From the NCBI GenBank assembly GCA_001599355.1, contig BCGQ01000001.1, positions 1,367,135 through 1,431,134 on the forward strand: DNA of 64,000 bases, in the 5' to 3' direction. Numbering within the stretch: the stretch's first letter is position 1; each line of letters starts with the position of its first letter. Shown in pieces: positions 42,139-54,393 of this stretch. The position numbers and the translations under genes were made by a program. The notes under the pieces were generated by a model. That model had not been told where the DNA came from. It was given only the letters and a program-made list of their open reading frames with translations, and searched no databases. The DNA comes from Nakazawaea peltata (Eukaryota > Ascomycota > Pichiomycetes > Alaninales > Pachysolenaceae).

Positions 42139-42471
42139 TTATTTACAGGCCTTCAACAAGTAAGTAACCAAGTCGTTTCTGTCCTTGGCCTTCTTCAAAC
42201 CACCGAAAGCCATCTTGGTACCTGGAATGTACTTCTTTGGGTTTTCCAAGTAGTCACTCATGGTTTGAGCATCCCATAAGACACCCTTCTTGATGTTAGC
42301 ATCGGTGTAAGAGTAACCTTCAGCTTGACCGGACTTTCTACCGAAGACACCGTTAAGGTTTGGACCAACCTTGTGTGGACCACCTTGTTCAACAGTGTGA
42401 CATTGCAAACATCTAGTCTTGAACAAGGTAGCACCCTTCTTCTCGGAACCCTTTTCGTATGGAGCTGGCAT
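42139..42471 (-). CDS. CYC1: CYC1, cytochrome c
   Basis: 110 residues, the usual length. Haem attachment [31 protein letters not shown], axial Met in [23 protein letters not shown]. Cytochrome c carries electrons from complex III to complex IV in the mitochondrial intermembrane space. It has the alanine/proline-rich N-terminus of yeast cytochromes. The codon choice is strongly biased and no CTG is used, as in other highly expressed genes here. The promoter carries a TATATATAA word and a CCAAT box. Confidence 0.99.
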   Translation of the reverse strand: MPAPYEKGSEKKGATLFKTRCLQCHTVEQGGPHKVGPNLNGVFGRKSGQAEGYSYTDANIKKGVLWDAQTMSDYLENPKKYIPGTKMAFGGLKKAKDRNDLVTYLLKACK

Positions 42472-45500
<3,029 letters not shown>

Positions 45501-47195
45501 ATCCAAGTCCTCTAAGTTGAGTCGTATTGTTGTTTGCTTTTAGTGTTTTTATGAAAAAGAAAGAGATAAAGAGAGAAAGTGAGAAGTGAATGATGAACCA
45601 TTCACGGCCCATTTGTCAATATAGGGTGCTTTTTTCTTTTGTTGTATTTCATTTTGTTTATTTGTTCATTTTCACATTTGTTTTTTTAATATGTTGATGG
45701 GAGTGTTTTTGTTAAATTGCTAATTATCAGTCTGTCTTGAAGATTATCCAAAATTTTTTGTCATTATTATCAATTGTCACATTACGTTTATTTTTTGTTT
45801 CGAAAATTGCATTGAATTAGATCAACACCATAGAAGAAAAGAAGGTTTCAAGATATACGTCAAAATTACATCAATGTTCATAAAAAAGGAAACTCAGCGA
45901 AATAAGCGACGGAAAAAATTGGGATATTTAATTGGGAAAGAAGGACAGATAGAATTACTACTTAATGGTTAGTGTGAAAATGTGGGTCTTTTGAATACAA
46001 AATGAATTTGGGAAAGGAAAAGAAAAGAGTTTTTATAAATTTGTTGGAAAATGGGAGTACGTTTGATTTTTTATTACTGTTTGAATTTATACAGTTTGTT
46101 GCCTAGGGGTATCAAACAGCAGGTCTTTTTCTAGTTTTCTAATTCTTTTTCTATATATATTTTTTTAGTTTGAATTTATTGAAATGTTTAGTGAGAGTAG
46201 TTGAAGTAAATGAAATTGGGCAGATGAAGCCAAGAGTTTGAGTTGGGGTATTTCTTTTTGAGTGAAAGGGGAGAGAAAGGGAGATAAAAAGAAAAGAGAA
46301 AGGAAAAGGGAAAGGGAAACGAGAGTGAGAGAAGAAAAGGAAAGAGAAAGGGAAAGAAAAGGAGGGGAAGGAATGAAGGAGCACTCACAAGATAAGGAAT
46401 ACCAACACACTTCCATAGAACACCATAGATCATGACAACTAATTCCATCTGCGTTGATACTAAATCCGTATTGTCCTGTGACTGCAGGGCCAACTGTCGT
46501 CCAGACCCGTGGCAACTCCAAAAGAAAAGATATCAAAAAGAAACAATTAAATAATTCCAGTAGATTAAAGAAAAAGACGACTAAAGTTTATTTAGCCTAA
46601 GTATTGCTAAATTTGTGATGCAGAAAGGGTAGAATTAATTGGAGAAATAGTACCGAGGATGGGTTAGAGAAGGATGCATATACATCCGAACTGTCAAAAC
46701 GATTTATTAAAGGGGTTCTTGGCAAGCTGTACGACTTAAAATACAACTTATACTGTGTTTAGATGTTACATAATCTTCCGTCGCATATTTGGTACTATTT
46801 TACGGTAGAGAGATAATATTTACTCAGTGACACCGCAATATTATCCAGTCATGAAATGCAGTAATCTGTAGCCATATCATCGTCTCACCCTCCTCATCAC
46901 TATCCTTATCTGCAAAACTCACATGATCTATCCCTATTAGTACTCGCATTGTATTCGAATCCTTCACTTTCCCCTCCCCTCTCTAATCTGAGCAAGCACA
47001 ATTCCCCATACATTTAAAGTTTAGACTCTGCATACATTAACAATAAACGACAAAAAATCACCCTCACTCACATTTGGGATTTGATTTCAAATGACAACCT
47101 TGGTTTAATAAAATATATAAGAAGCTGATTCAGATAATTGAGGTTTTGATTTGAAAGGTAACGGCGTGATAAGACCGCAGTTCCTGGATTTGAAA
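45501..47195. other. Gap DED1 to 47.2 kb, possible split small gene
   Basis: 1.7 kb. The first 600 bp look like a DED1 3' region rich in A/T. A purine-rich + strand tract spans about 46240-46380. On the minus strand 46389-46480 is a 92-nt stretch flanked by CTGCAG and GTGAGT splice-like signals and encoding SQDNTDLVSTQMELVVMIY plus a further hydrophobic part; see findings. A TATA-like AAATATATAAG near 47110 precedes the next gene. No ORF is certain here. Confidence 0.4.
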
Positions 47196-48092
47196 ATGTA
47201 TATAAATTCATCGGACTTACTGTACATATACCAAAGACCTCAAATGTGTGAGACACGCAGCAGAACATACAAAAATGACAAATCACAAAGCAATGAAGTA
47301 GAGAGGTTTGAAGATGACCAAGAGATTGCACTGAAATTGCAAAAATTCACATTCCCGTCGTCGAGTCCAAGTCCCAAATCAAGTCCTGGATCTTCCCTGA
47401 AGGGACATTCCCGGCAAAGAAATCTCTCCATAGATTCCGATATCCCCCTTCTGATGCAACCTCAGCTGCGAGTACGTTCTATTGGAAATTATAGTTCAGA
47501 AGATGATGTGTTTTCGACAACTTGGGGGAGTATGTCAACACGGCGGAGCAGCTATGATCAATCCAGTAGACCCGTCTCAAGAATTATAGATTTGACTGAG
47601 GTGGAAAAACCCCTCTCACCATCAATTGCACCGGCATCAACTTTTAGAAGAAAATCCACAGGCACTACACTGGAGGATCCGGTATCCCCATTTTCTTTTA
47701 ATGGATATAGATGGACAGATGGAGAAGAGCTGCCTTTATTCATAACTAAACTGTCTGGGTCTTTCAGTAAAATGACCGACGTTTATGAGGAGGAAGATGA
47801 GAGTCGGAGATATTCGCCGGAGAAATCATCTGATGAAGAAACCGAGGAAATGTCGAGTATTTTACTGGAGGAGCCAATTTCTGCCCCTAAAACACCTCCT
47901 CAGGGTTTACAGCAACAAATACCAAAAGGTTCACATTGTGGACCACTTCTACCCCCTCTGACTCTTGAAGGTGATAAATACAAGAAGAAAATTAATCAAG
48001 AGATCAAATTGCATAGGAAATCAAGTTCATTGGAGAAATTGATGTTAAAGAGAATGAAGAAGATATGGAATAGCCCTAAAAGTGGGGAATGA
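47196..48092 (+). CDS. Unrecognised Ser-rich protein
   Basis: 298 residues from the ATG at 47196; the frame upstream begins with TTG. I do not recognise it. The protein is largely disordered, with many SP/SS and RRxS-type sites (RNLSIDS, RRSSYDQ, RRKSTG, HRKSSSLEK) that suggest phosphorylation; an acidic patch lies near 205-235; the C-terminus is basic (LEKLMLKRMKKIW). No membrane segment or enzyme motif. MCETRS at residue 17 is another possible start. A five-codon upstream ORF lies in the leader near 47090. Convergent with TVP18, 53 bp apart. Confidence 0.65.
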   Translation: MYINSSDLLYIYQRPQMCETRSRTYKNDKSQSNEVERFEDDQEIALKLQKFTFPSSSPSPKSSPGSSLKGHSRQRNLSIDSDIPLLMQPQLRVRSIGNYSSEDDVFSTTWGSMSTRRSSYDQSSRPVSRIIDLTEVEKPLSPSIAPASTFRRKSTGTTLEDPVSPFSFNGYRWTDGEELPLFITKLSGSFSKMTDVYEEEDESRRYSPEKSSDEETEEMSSILLEEPISAPKTPPQGLQQQIPKGSHCGPLLPPLTLEGDKYKKKINQEIKLHRKSSSLEKLMLKRMKKIWNSPKSGE

Positions 48093-48145
48093 AGTAGCAA
48101 CACATTATTAATTTATTTAATTGATATATTTTAAATGATGTAGAA

Positions 48146-48752
48146 TCAAAGGATAGTTCTTACGATGGCCTCAGTTGGCATTTGATCGTTATTTAAACCT
48201 CCAACGACGTTAGAATTTGCGAATTCTTGATGAGTAAGAGCAGCAATGGCATAGAATGAACCAGCAATGGTTAAGAATACAGCGACAACGATCAATGAAG
48301 TCACCTGTACAGCAATAGATACCCATTGAATGACAGCCATACTGAAAACGTTAGTAATTGATCATGATACAAAAACTATAATGATACTCACGCAGCATAA
48401 AAGGCAACTCTAGGCCAATTATTATTAAAACCCTTGATAAAACCAATAAAATTATCAGAAAGTGGACAAATCTTCAATAAAAATGGAATCTCAACGAATA
48501 TCAAAATCAATCCTTGAACAATAGCAATCACACTGAATAAGATAACCCATGAAAAGTGAAAGATGTTGACAATTCCAAATACAATACAAATAATACACGA
48601 GATGATTCCCGTCCTATAAAAATTGACTAGTCAGTAATTGAGCCTAATCATAGTGCACTTTAGTATACTTACCATTGACCGTAAATGCTGAAATTGCGAC
48701 TTCTCAAGTCCTCTCCAAACCCTTTGAAACTAATTAAATCCTTCAATCCCAT
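48146..48752 (-). CDS. TVP18: TVP18, Golgi membrane protein (three exons)
   Basis: Exons 48673-48752, 48392-48613 and 48146-48341; introns 48614-48672 (59 nt; GTAAGT, TACTGAC variant branch, TAG) and 48342-48391 (50 nt; GTGAGT, TACTAAC at 48350-48356, CAG). 165 residues (yeast 167). The joined protein reads MGLKDLISFKGFGEDLRSRN...SIYGQWTGIISCI...FVEIPFLLKICPLSDNF...FYAAMAVIQWVSI...ALTHQEF, matching yeast Tvp18 throughout. Four membrane helices are visible. Tvp18 is a Tlg2-vesicle/Golgi membrane protein of unclear function. Only the last exon appears as an open frame starting with ATG, so it is easily mis-called. Confidence 0.95.
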
Positions 48753-49045
48753 TCTTGAACCGTATTAATCACGTTGTATATTTTAATGTTAAGGCATTAT
48801 GAGCGTTTAATTTAATTCAACCCTGTCCTTTTGAAGGGGGCTCAGTTTGAACATCGGGACACCAAAGGGATCACATGCTTGCAGATTTTTGTCGCGCGGT
48901 GGAGCAGTGGCTGGGGAAAGTGAGCGGGAGGTGAGCGGGAGGTGAGCGGAAAGTTAGGCAGAAGATGGGCAGAGCTTAGAAGAAAAGGTGGATAGTTAAG
49001 CAGTGGATAGTCAGTGGATAGTTGACCAGAGGACAGTGATTTAAT
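48753..49045. promoter_or_regulatory. Divergent promoter TVP18/CHY-RING gene
   Basis: 293 bp with short direct repeats: GTGAGCGGGAG/GTGAGCGGGAG/GTGAGCGGAAA near 48920-48955 and CAGTGGATAGT twice near 49000-49022. No gene. Confidence 0.5.
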
Positions 49046-51031
49046 ATGAAAAATGAAGCAAAACCGAGCATACCAAACCAAAATCAAGACCCCTCGTCTA
49101 CTCCACCCCTGAATACTAACATAGTTAACCCCATTGACAAGTCATCCCAGTTAAGCGCTGATGAAGAAGATGAAGAAGACGATGATGATGACCTCTTGAC
49201 TGCAGAATTAGAAAAAGTAGGTCGCTCTGTATCGTTCGGGATGCCTCAAATGCTCCAACTTCCAAGTTTCAGCATCTTTGGAGACCGCTACGACGATTCT
49301 TCCTCTTCAATAGTCAACTACCTTCAAGATCAACAGATCAAACTGCTTCTTAATAAGCGGAGAGATCAAATCAAAGAGTTTATGAATGATTTGGGATCGG
49401 GATTTTCAATACAAGCAGCTCTGCTGCGTTTACAATTCCTTCGGGATGTCGTACTGACCACTTTGGAGTTACCTGTTTCCGATGAAGATATCGATCTGAC
49501 TAAAGAAAGTGATCCCCATGGAGTCTTACCACTGAGAGAGAAGGTTTTACCTATAATTGATGAGTTGGTCTTACCAAAGACCCGTAAACGTAATAAATCT
49601 CTTTCGAAGTACAATCATTTGACCGACATGACAAGTGAGGAGTTTAACGATGAGAACATGTTGAGAAATCGAATCAAGAAGATCATGTCGTTGACTAATG
49701 TTCCCGATTCTTATAAGAATTCGCTTATTCAGAAGTTGATGATGAGAAGTTATTATGAGAAATTAAGAAAAGAGACGATAGAGATGGAACTGCAATCGAA
49801 AGCAGGATATGAAGACCATGAAGAGGAGGAAGAGTCTGATGAATCCGATGGAGAAGACGAAGTTACTTTGACAAAGAAAGATTTAGAAGCTTCTTACCGG
49901 TCTAAAGAAGACAATATCCTTGGATGTACTCATTATATGAGGAATTGTAAGATCGAGTGCTCAATATGCAATAAATGGTATGTTTGTAGGTTCTGTCATG
50001 ATCTGGAAGTATCGGATCATCACTTACCTAGATCTCATACTAAACATGTCCTTTGTATGTTTTGTTTCACACCTCAATTACCTTCACAAATCTGTGTCAA
50101 TGATGAATGTGGAGAGATTTTGAGTCAATATTATTGTGATAAATGTAAATTGTACGACAATGATCCAACTAAAGATATTTATCACTGTGATGATTGTGGT
50201 ATATGTCGTTTGGGTCAAGGATTGAACCAGGATTTCTTCCATTGTAAGGGATGTAATGCTTGTATTCTGATCGAATTACAAGACCATCATCGTTGTATCG
50301 AGAATGCAACTCATAGTAATTGTACTATTTGTGGTGAATATATGTTCCATTCGATTAAACCCGTGGTATTGATGCAATGTGGTCATCCTATTCACCAACA
50401 ATGTTTTGATGAATATACCAAACATTCGTATAAATGTCCTGTTTGTTCGAAGACGATCACTAATATGGAGCTGCAATTCCGTGTCCTTGACCAAGAGATC
50501 GAATCTCAGCCTTTGCCTGAACCTTATGGGAGTTGGAAATGCATTGTACAATGTAACGATTGTAACATGAAGAGTTTGGTTAAGTACCACATTTTGGGAT
50601 TGAAATGTGATAATTGTAAGAGTTATAGCACGTCTCAGATCAAGCTTTTGAAGACCGAAGATGATATCAAGGAGCTAGAAATGAATGACGGTAGGGGTTC
50701 CGTAGACCATAGCTTAAAGATCCACCAAACTATAGATTTCTTGAGTAATGAAGGAGGAGATGAAGATCAAACTAAGAAGTCAGATACTGAAGATTATGAA
50801 GCAGAACACCATAATTACGAGGACGATCAAGTATTTGATCTTAATTTGGATTTAGATTCGATAGGGTCCAAATTAAAGCAAGACACTTTGAAGAGTTTCG
50901 ACAAGTATAAAGAATGGTTGTTTTCTACTATGGACAATTATTTGAATCTGTCGGACTCGAATGATGAGAATGATGAAGAAGGGGATCTGGAGGATGAGGA
51001 TCCTGAAGATGACTACGATGATATGAGATGA
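49046..51031 (+). CDS. CHY/CTCHY/RING zinc-finger ubiquitin ligase
   Basis: 661 residues, homologous to RCHY1/Pirh2-type E3 ligases. An acidic N-terminus (1-290, partly helical) is followed by a CHY finger (GCTHYMRNCKIECSICNKWYVCRFCHD), a CTCHY finger (YYCDKCKLYD..YHCDDCGICRLG..FHCKGCNACI), a RING-H2 (CTICGEYMF..CGHPIHQQCF..YKCPVC, about 432-474) and a zinc ribbon (CNDCNMKSLVKYHILGLKCDNC). Target proteins are unknown. I know no close full-length S. cerevisiae counterpart, but such genes exist in other yeasts and fungi. The CTG at 50471-50473 is in NMExQFRxLD, where relatives have a small residue. Very acidic C-terminus. Its stop is 29 bp from that of SLU7. Confidence 0.9.
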   Translation: MKNEAKPSIPNQNQDPSSTPPLNTNIVNPIDKSSQLSADEEDEEDDDDDLLTAELEKVGRSVSFGMPQMLQLPSFSIFGDRYDDSSSSIVNYLQDQQIKLLLNKRRDQIKEFMNDLGSGFSIQAALLRLQFLRDVVLTTLELPVSDEDIDLTKESDPHGVLPLREKVLPIIDELVLPKTRKRNKSLSKYNHLTDMTSEEFNDENMLRNRIKKIMSLTNVPDSYKNSLIQKLMMRSYYEKLRKETIEMELQSKAGYEDHEEEEESDESDGEDEVTLTKKDLEASYRSKEDNILGCTHYMRNCKIECSICNKWYVCRFCHDLEVSDHHLPRSHTKHVLCMFCFTPQLPSQICVNDECGEILSQYYCDKCKLYDNDPTKDIYHCDDCGICRLGQGLNQDFFHCKGCNACILIELQDHHRCIENATHSNCTICGEYMFHSIKPVVLMQCGHPIHQQCFDEYTKHSYKCPVCSKTITNMELQFRVLDQEIESQPLPEPYGSWKCIVQCNDCNMKSLVKYHILGLKCDNCKSYSTSQIKLLKTEDDIKELEMNDGRGSVDHSLKIHQTIDFLSNEGGDEDQTKKSDTEDYEAEHHNYEDDQVFDLNLDLDSIGSKLKQDTLKSFDKYKEWLFSTMDNYLNLSDSNDENDEEGDLEDEDPEDDYDDMR

Positions 51032-51060
51032 ATTTATGCATGATAAATAATTAATATACA

Positions 51061-52350
51061 TTACTTTTTTACAGAGCAGTCTGTATTGTAGTTGAGTTGA
51101 TGACAGCACAGGTAACCCCATTTACCTTCATGCCAGTAGCTTCCCCATACTGAGGTGTGATTTCTTGGGAAGATATCTTCTTGGAGGGGGGTATTTGGGG
51201 GGTTAGTTTGGGATGTTGGTATTTTACTCTCAGGAGTAGCTTCTACAGAAGGAGTGACTGACACAGAAGACACCTTCGTTGTGCTCTCCTCACTCGACTC
51301 TGTTCCTCCATATTTAGCTAATAACAGTTTCCTCTTCAATTCCCGTTCATCTTCCAATTTCTTCTTCTTTTTCAATTCCATCAGCAGCAGTGTTGGTGAC
51401 AGCTCAGCATGCTTATTTAAATGCTCCAACTCCCCTTCCAGACCCTGTTTATGGTAATCTTTATTATCACCCCAAGCAAACTGACTCATCCTTTGATACT
51501 CCAGCAGCTCACCATTTAAATGACGAACAAACTGATTATTATCATCCACATACCCGAGCTCAGCTGACCTGTCAGTTCTAGATTTGGGATTATATGTGAC
51601 TTCACCTCCTAAATTCCTCAAATAAACAGGTTTCTCTTCTCTGGATCTCACTGGCATCTTATCGGGTCTGTCAATTACACCTGCAATCTTATCAGATTTA
51701 TCAGTCTTCAGTTTCTTCGTATGTTCATTAAGAAGACCTAATTCTTCTAACTCAGCAAGCTCATCTTCATCCAATTCTTCATCTTCAGGAGCTTCTTCCT
51801 CTACATCTACCAGTTTACGCTTATTTAATATCAGTTGGTTTCTTGACTCCCATCGACTGGCCTGCAGCTCCCATTCACTCAGCAGGTCAACACCGTTCCA
51901 ACGATCTCTCTTACTATCCCAGTCTGAAATTTGCTTCAATTTCTCTTTCTTTGCTTCATCAATAACAACCATAAGTGATTTAGCTGTGATTTTTCGAGGT
52001 TTCTCAAGACATTCTTGCCTTAAATGATCCAATGATCCACAGTTGGTACAGGCATTCTTGGGGAAGACCCTCACTTTCCTATATATACTGAGCTCTGGCT
52101 CATTTTCTTCGGTTTCTTCATCTTTTGTAACAATTTCATCAATGATTCCCTGCCCTGGTTTCAGATCAGCATGAGATTCTTGAGGCTTCGAGGGATCCTG
52201 CCTCTGATGAGCCAAGTAATCATCGGCTTCTCCTTCTTTGTTACTGCTCCCAGCTTTATACCAAGGAGTAGTACTAATAAACTTGGGGATATACGGATTA
52301 ATTTCCCTCCCATTTCCATCAAAACGTTTTGGAGTCTCCTGGTCTGACAT
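51061..52350 (-). CDS. SLU7: SLU7, second-step splicing factor
   Basis: 429 residues from the ATG at 52348-52350 (MSDQETPKRFDGNGREINPYIPKFISTTPWY); an ATG at 52404 would add 18 residues without conserved content. Zinc knuckle CTNCGSLDHLRQEC and KPRKITAK follow. Conserved later parts: WDSKRDRWNGVD, LGYVDDNNQFVR.NGE, QFAWGDNKDYHKQGLEGELEHLNKHAELSPT, and the C-terminal HTSVWGSYWHEGKWGYLCCHQ. Slu7 acts with Prp18 in 3' splice-site choice in the second step. S. cerevisiae Slu7 has 382 residues. This genome's very short branch-to-acceptor distances make the factor of interest. Confidence 0.95.
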   Translation of the reverse strand: MSDQETPKRFDGNGREINPYIPKFISTTPWYKAGSSNKEGEADDYLAHQRQDPSKPQESHADLKPGQGIIDEIVTKDEETEENEPELSIYRKVRVFPKNACTNCGSLDHLRQECLEKPRKITAKSLMVVIDEAKKEKLKQISDWDSKRDRWNGVDLLSEWELQASRWESRNQLILNKRKLVDVEEEAPEDEELDEDELAELEELGLLNEHTKKLKTDKSDKIAGVIDRPDKMPVRSREEKPVYLRNLGGEVTYNPKSRTDRSAELGYVDDNNQFVRHLNGELLEYQRMSQFAWGDNKDYHKQGLEGELEHLNKHAELSPTLLLMELKKKKKLEDERELKRKLLLAKYGGTESSEESTTKVSSVSVTPSVEATPESKIPTSQTNPPNTPLQEDIFPRNHTSVWGSYWHEGKWGYLCCHQLNYNTDCSVKK

Positions 52351-52559
52351 CTTTAGTACCTTAACACCCTCTCTATTCCACTCAAACCACCTTTCAACTT
52401 TCATCAAATCCCTTCCCAAGTCATATCTTCACTTAGCAAAATACGAATTCTCGAGGACCCCCGATGAGCTCAGATGGAAAAAAAATTTTCTCCAATAGTT
52501 AAAAATTTTTATAGGGAAAGACGAGGTAGAGAGTTGATACAGAGGCAGAGATTAACGAT

Positions 52560-53421
52560 ATGGACTCTAAAACATCATCTTTTGTCAAGAATTTGGCATC
52601 TAACAGTGAGTAAAGGTGAAATGAGCGAATTTTATCGACCCAAATTACTAACCCCTTCAGAACGTACTACTAGAGAGAAGGCTATCGAGTCTTTAAAGCT
52701 GTTCCTCAGTAGTAAGAGCAAGCCTTTGCCAGCATTGGAGTACCAAAAGCTTTGGAAAGGACTATTCTATGCTATGTGGTTCAGTGATATGCCAAGACCT
52801 CAACAAAGATTGGCCACAAATTTGGGTAAATTGTTTTTGGAATCGGTCACTTTGGACTCTTTCATCCCATTTGTAGAACTGTTTTGGGTGGTGATGTGCA
52901 GAGAATGGCCAGGAATAGACCAATGGAGAGTAGACAAATTTTATATGTTGATTAGAAGAGTAGTATACTTCTGTTTCGAGAGACTTTCTCAAGAGGAGTT
53001 CAGTGAAGAGTTGGTGGGTCAATATTTGGGTGTCTTGTCCAAGATCCCATTAAGTGGAGACAGAAAAGTTCCAAATGCTCTTCCTTACCATTTGATTGAT
53101 ATTTATGTTGATGAGATCGAGAGAATGATGTTCAAAGATTTGGACGATGAAGAAAATGAGGATAAGAAAGAAGAACTGAAAGACCTGATAATAGACGCTA
53201 CACCAATTAAACGTTTATTGGAGCCAATGGCTACCCTCCGTAAAGAAGCTTTATTGAAGACAATGAGAGAGAAGATCCTGCAAGATATATATAATGATGA
53301 CAGATTGATAGCATGGGGAGTGATGGAAAAGGAAACTAAGAAAGAGAAACATTCCGATGAAGAAGAAGAATCCGAAGAATCTGAAGAAGATGACGAAGGT
53401 GAATGGACCGGATTTCTGTAA
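52560..53421 (+). CDS. RRP1: RRP1, 60S ribosome biogenesis factor (two exons)
   Basis: Exon 1 52560-52605, intron 52606-52660 (55 nt; GTGAGT, TACTAAC at 52646-52652, CAG), exon 2 52661-53421; 268 residues (yeast 278). Splicing yields MDSKTSSFVKNLASNKRTTREKAIESLK, matching the N-terminus of yeast Rrp1; the in-frame ATGs at 52474 and 52621 are false, the latter inside the intron. Core: LPALEYQKLWKGLFYAMWFSDMPRPQQRLA and FW..MCREWPGIDQWRVDKFYMLIRRV. Rrp1 is nucleolar and needed for early pre-60S assembly. The CTG at 52879-52881 sits before FW where fungal relatives have a small residue or Ala. Acidic C-terminus. Confidence 0.94.
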
Positions 53422-53614
53422 TCTATTTAAACACCCCCAAAATGCATCTTTAGATATTTCGTATATTGTAGTCGTGCACCGCAACACAATTTGCCCCATT
53501 AAGTAATCTCCAGCGAATTTTTCAACTCGCCCTTCTTTTTCGTTTGTTCAAGGAAGTTTAAAGATTTATCTCTAACGTGTATCTAAAGGATAAGATATTA
53601 GTAACTAAAGAAAG

Positions 53615-53937
53615 ATGTCTGACAGTTTTGAGAAGGTCAAGGAAATCCCAACTGATTTCATTAAGGAAGGTACTCAATTTTTGAGTAAATGTACCAAGCC
53701 AGATAAGAAAGGTGAGTATAGATAGACAAGGGGCGGTTTGTGAGCTGTCACCGAGGGTGACCGAGGGTGGCCCAGGGTTTGTTGGAACCGTGCACTTAAA
53801 TCTACAGAAAATACTAACTAAATGTTACAGAATACACCAGAGTCATCAGAGCTGTCGGTGTTGGATTCCTTCTGATGGGTGTTGTCGGATACGCTATTAA
53901 GTTGATCCATATTCCAATCCGTTACTTGATCGTTTAA
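53615..53937 (+). CDS. SSS1: SSS1, Sec61-gamma translocon subunit (two exons)
   Basis: Exon 1 53615-53711, intron 53712-53830 (119 nt; GTGAGT, TACTAAC at 53812-53818, CAG), exon 2 53831-53937; 67 residues. Protein: FEKVKEIPTDFIKEGTQFLSKCTKPDKKEYTRVIRAVGVGFL-CTG-MGVVGYAIKLIHIP.RYLIV, the tail-anchored gamma subunit of the ER protein channel. Yeast has FIAVGIIGYAIKLIHIP here, so the CTG (53872-53874) aligns with Ala. No ORF is long enough to show it without splicing. The intron holds a tandem ACCGAGGGTG repeat near 53750-53770. Confidence 0.97.
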
Positions 53938-54393
53938 GAAGGCACAAAAAGATAAAGAGATTTTACCGAAAGAGGGGTGGGGTAGCGGCTGTAGTTTTTA
54001 TACTCGAGTATTCGCTCCATGGTCAAATATCTACTCAGTGGTGTAATATCACTTGTCAGCTTTTAGTTCGTACTTAATCTATTATAATACACATTTGTTC
54101 AACCCTTGCTATGATCTATCGATCTTTCGTAGTAAAGAGACAGGTTGTCTTTGAGGGTAGACAGCCCCAGTTTTTGGACAGGGCTGAACTTGGAGAATTC
54201 CTGCGCACTTCCGCCTGGCTCTCCAGAATTCTGCGCGGATTCTCTGCTTTGCCCTGCCCGATTCCCTGCCTAGCTCTGCCCGAGTTCTCTGCCCAGATTC
54301 TTTCCACCTGACCCATTTAGATCTCTCATCCCATTTGTCTCACCTATTCTAAACCCGATTAATCACCACCTACGATCATCTTTGATCTCTAAC
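53938..54393. other. Gap SSS1-SPT2, imperfect repeats
   Basis: 456 bp. Between about 54190 and 54310 the + strand carries loosely repeated TCTGCCC/CCTGCC words and two GAATTC-TGCGC elements. The open frames on both strands here show no family signature. The rest is likely SSS1 3' end and SPT2 promoter. Confidence 0.45.

Noticed and set aside
46165-46536. Long minus-strand frames across the purine tract
   Set aside because: Translation of a low-complexity repeat gives artefactual Ser/Phe/Pro-rich protein; only the short splice-flanked part was kept as a candidate.
52474-52620. N-terminal extension of RRP1 from ATG 52474
   Set aside because: The spliced exon at 52560-52605 restores the family N-terminus and is out of frame with this extension.
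54111-54316. 66-codon frames on both strands before SPT2
   Set aside because: Mutually antisense, generated by the TCTGCCC repeats; no conserved content.
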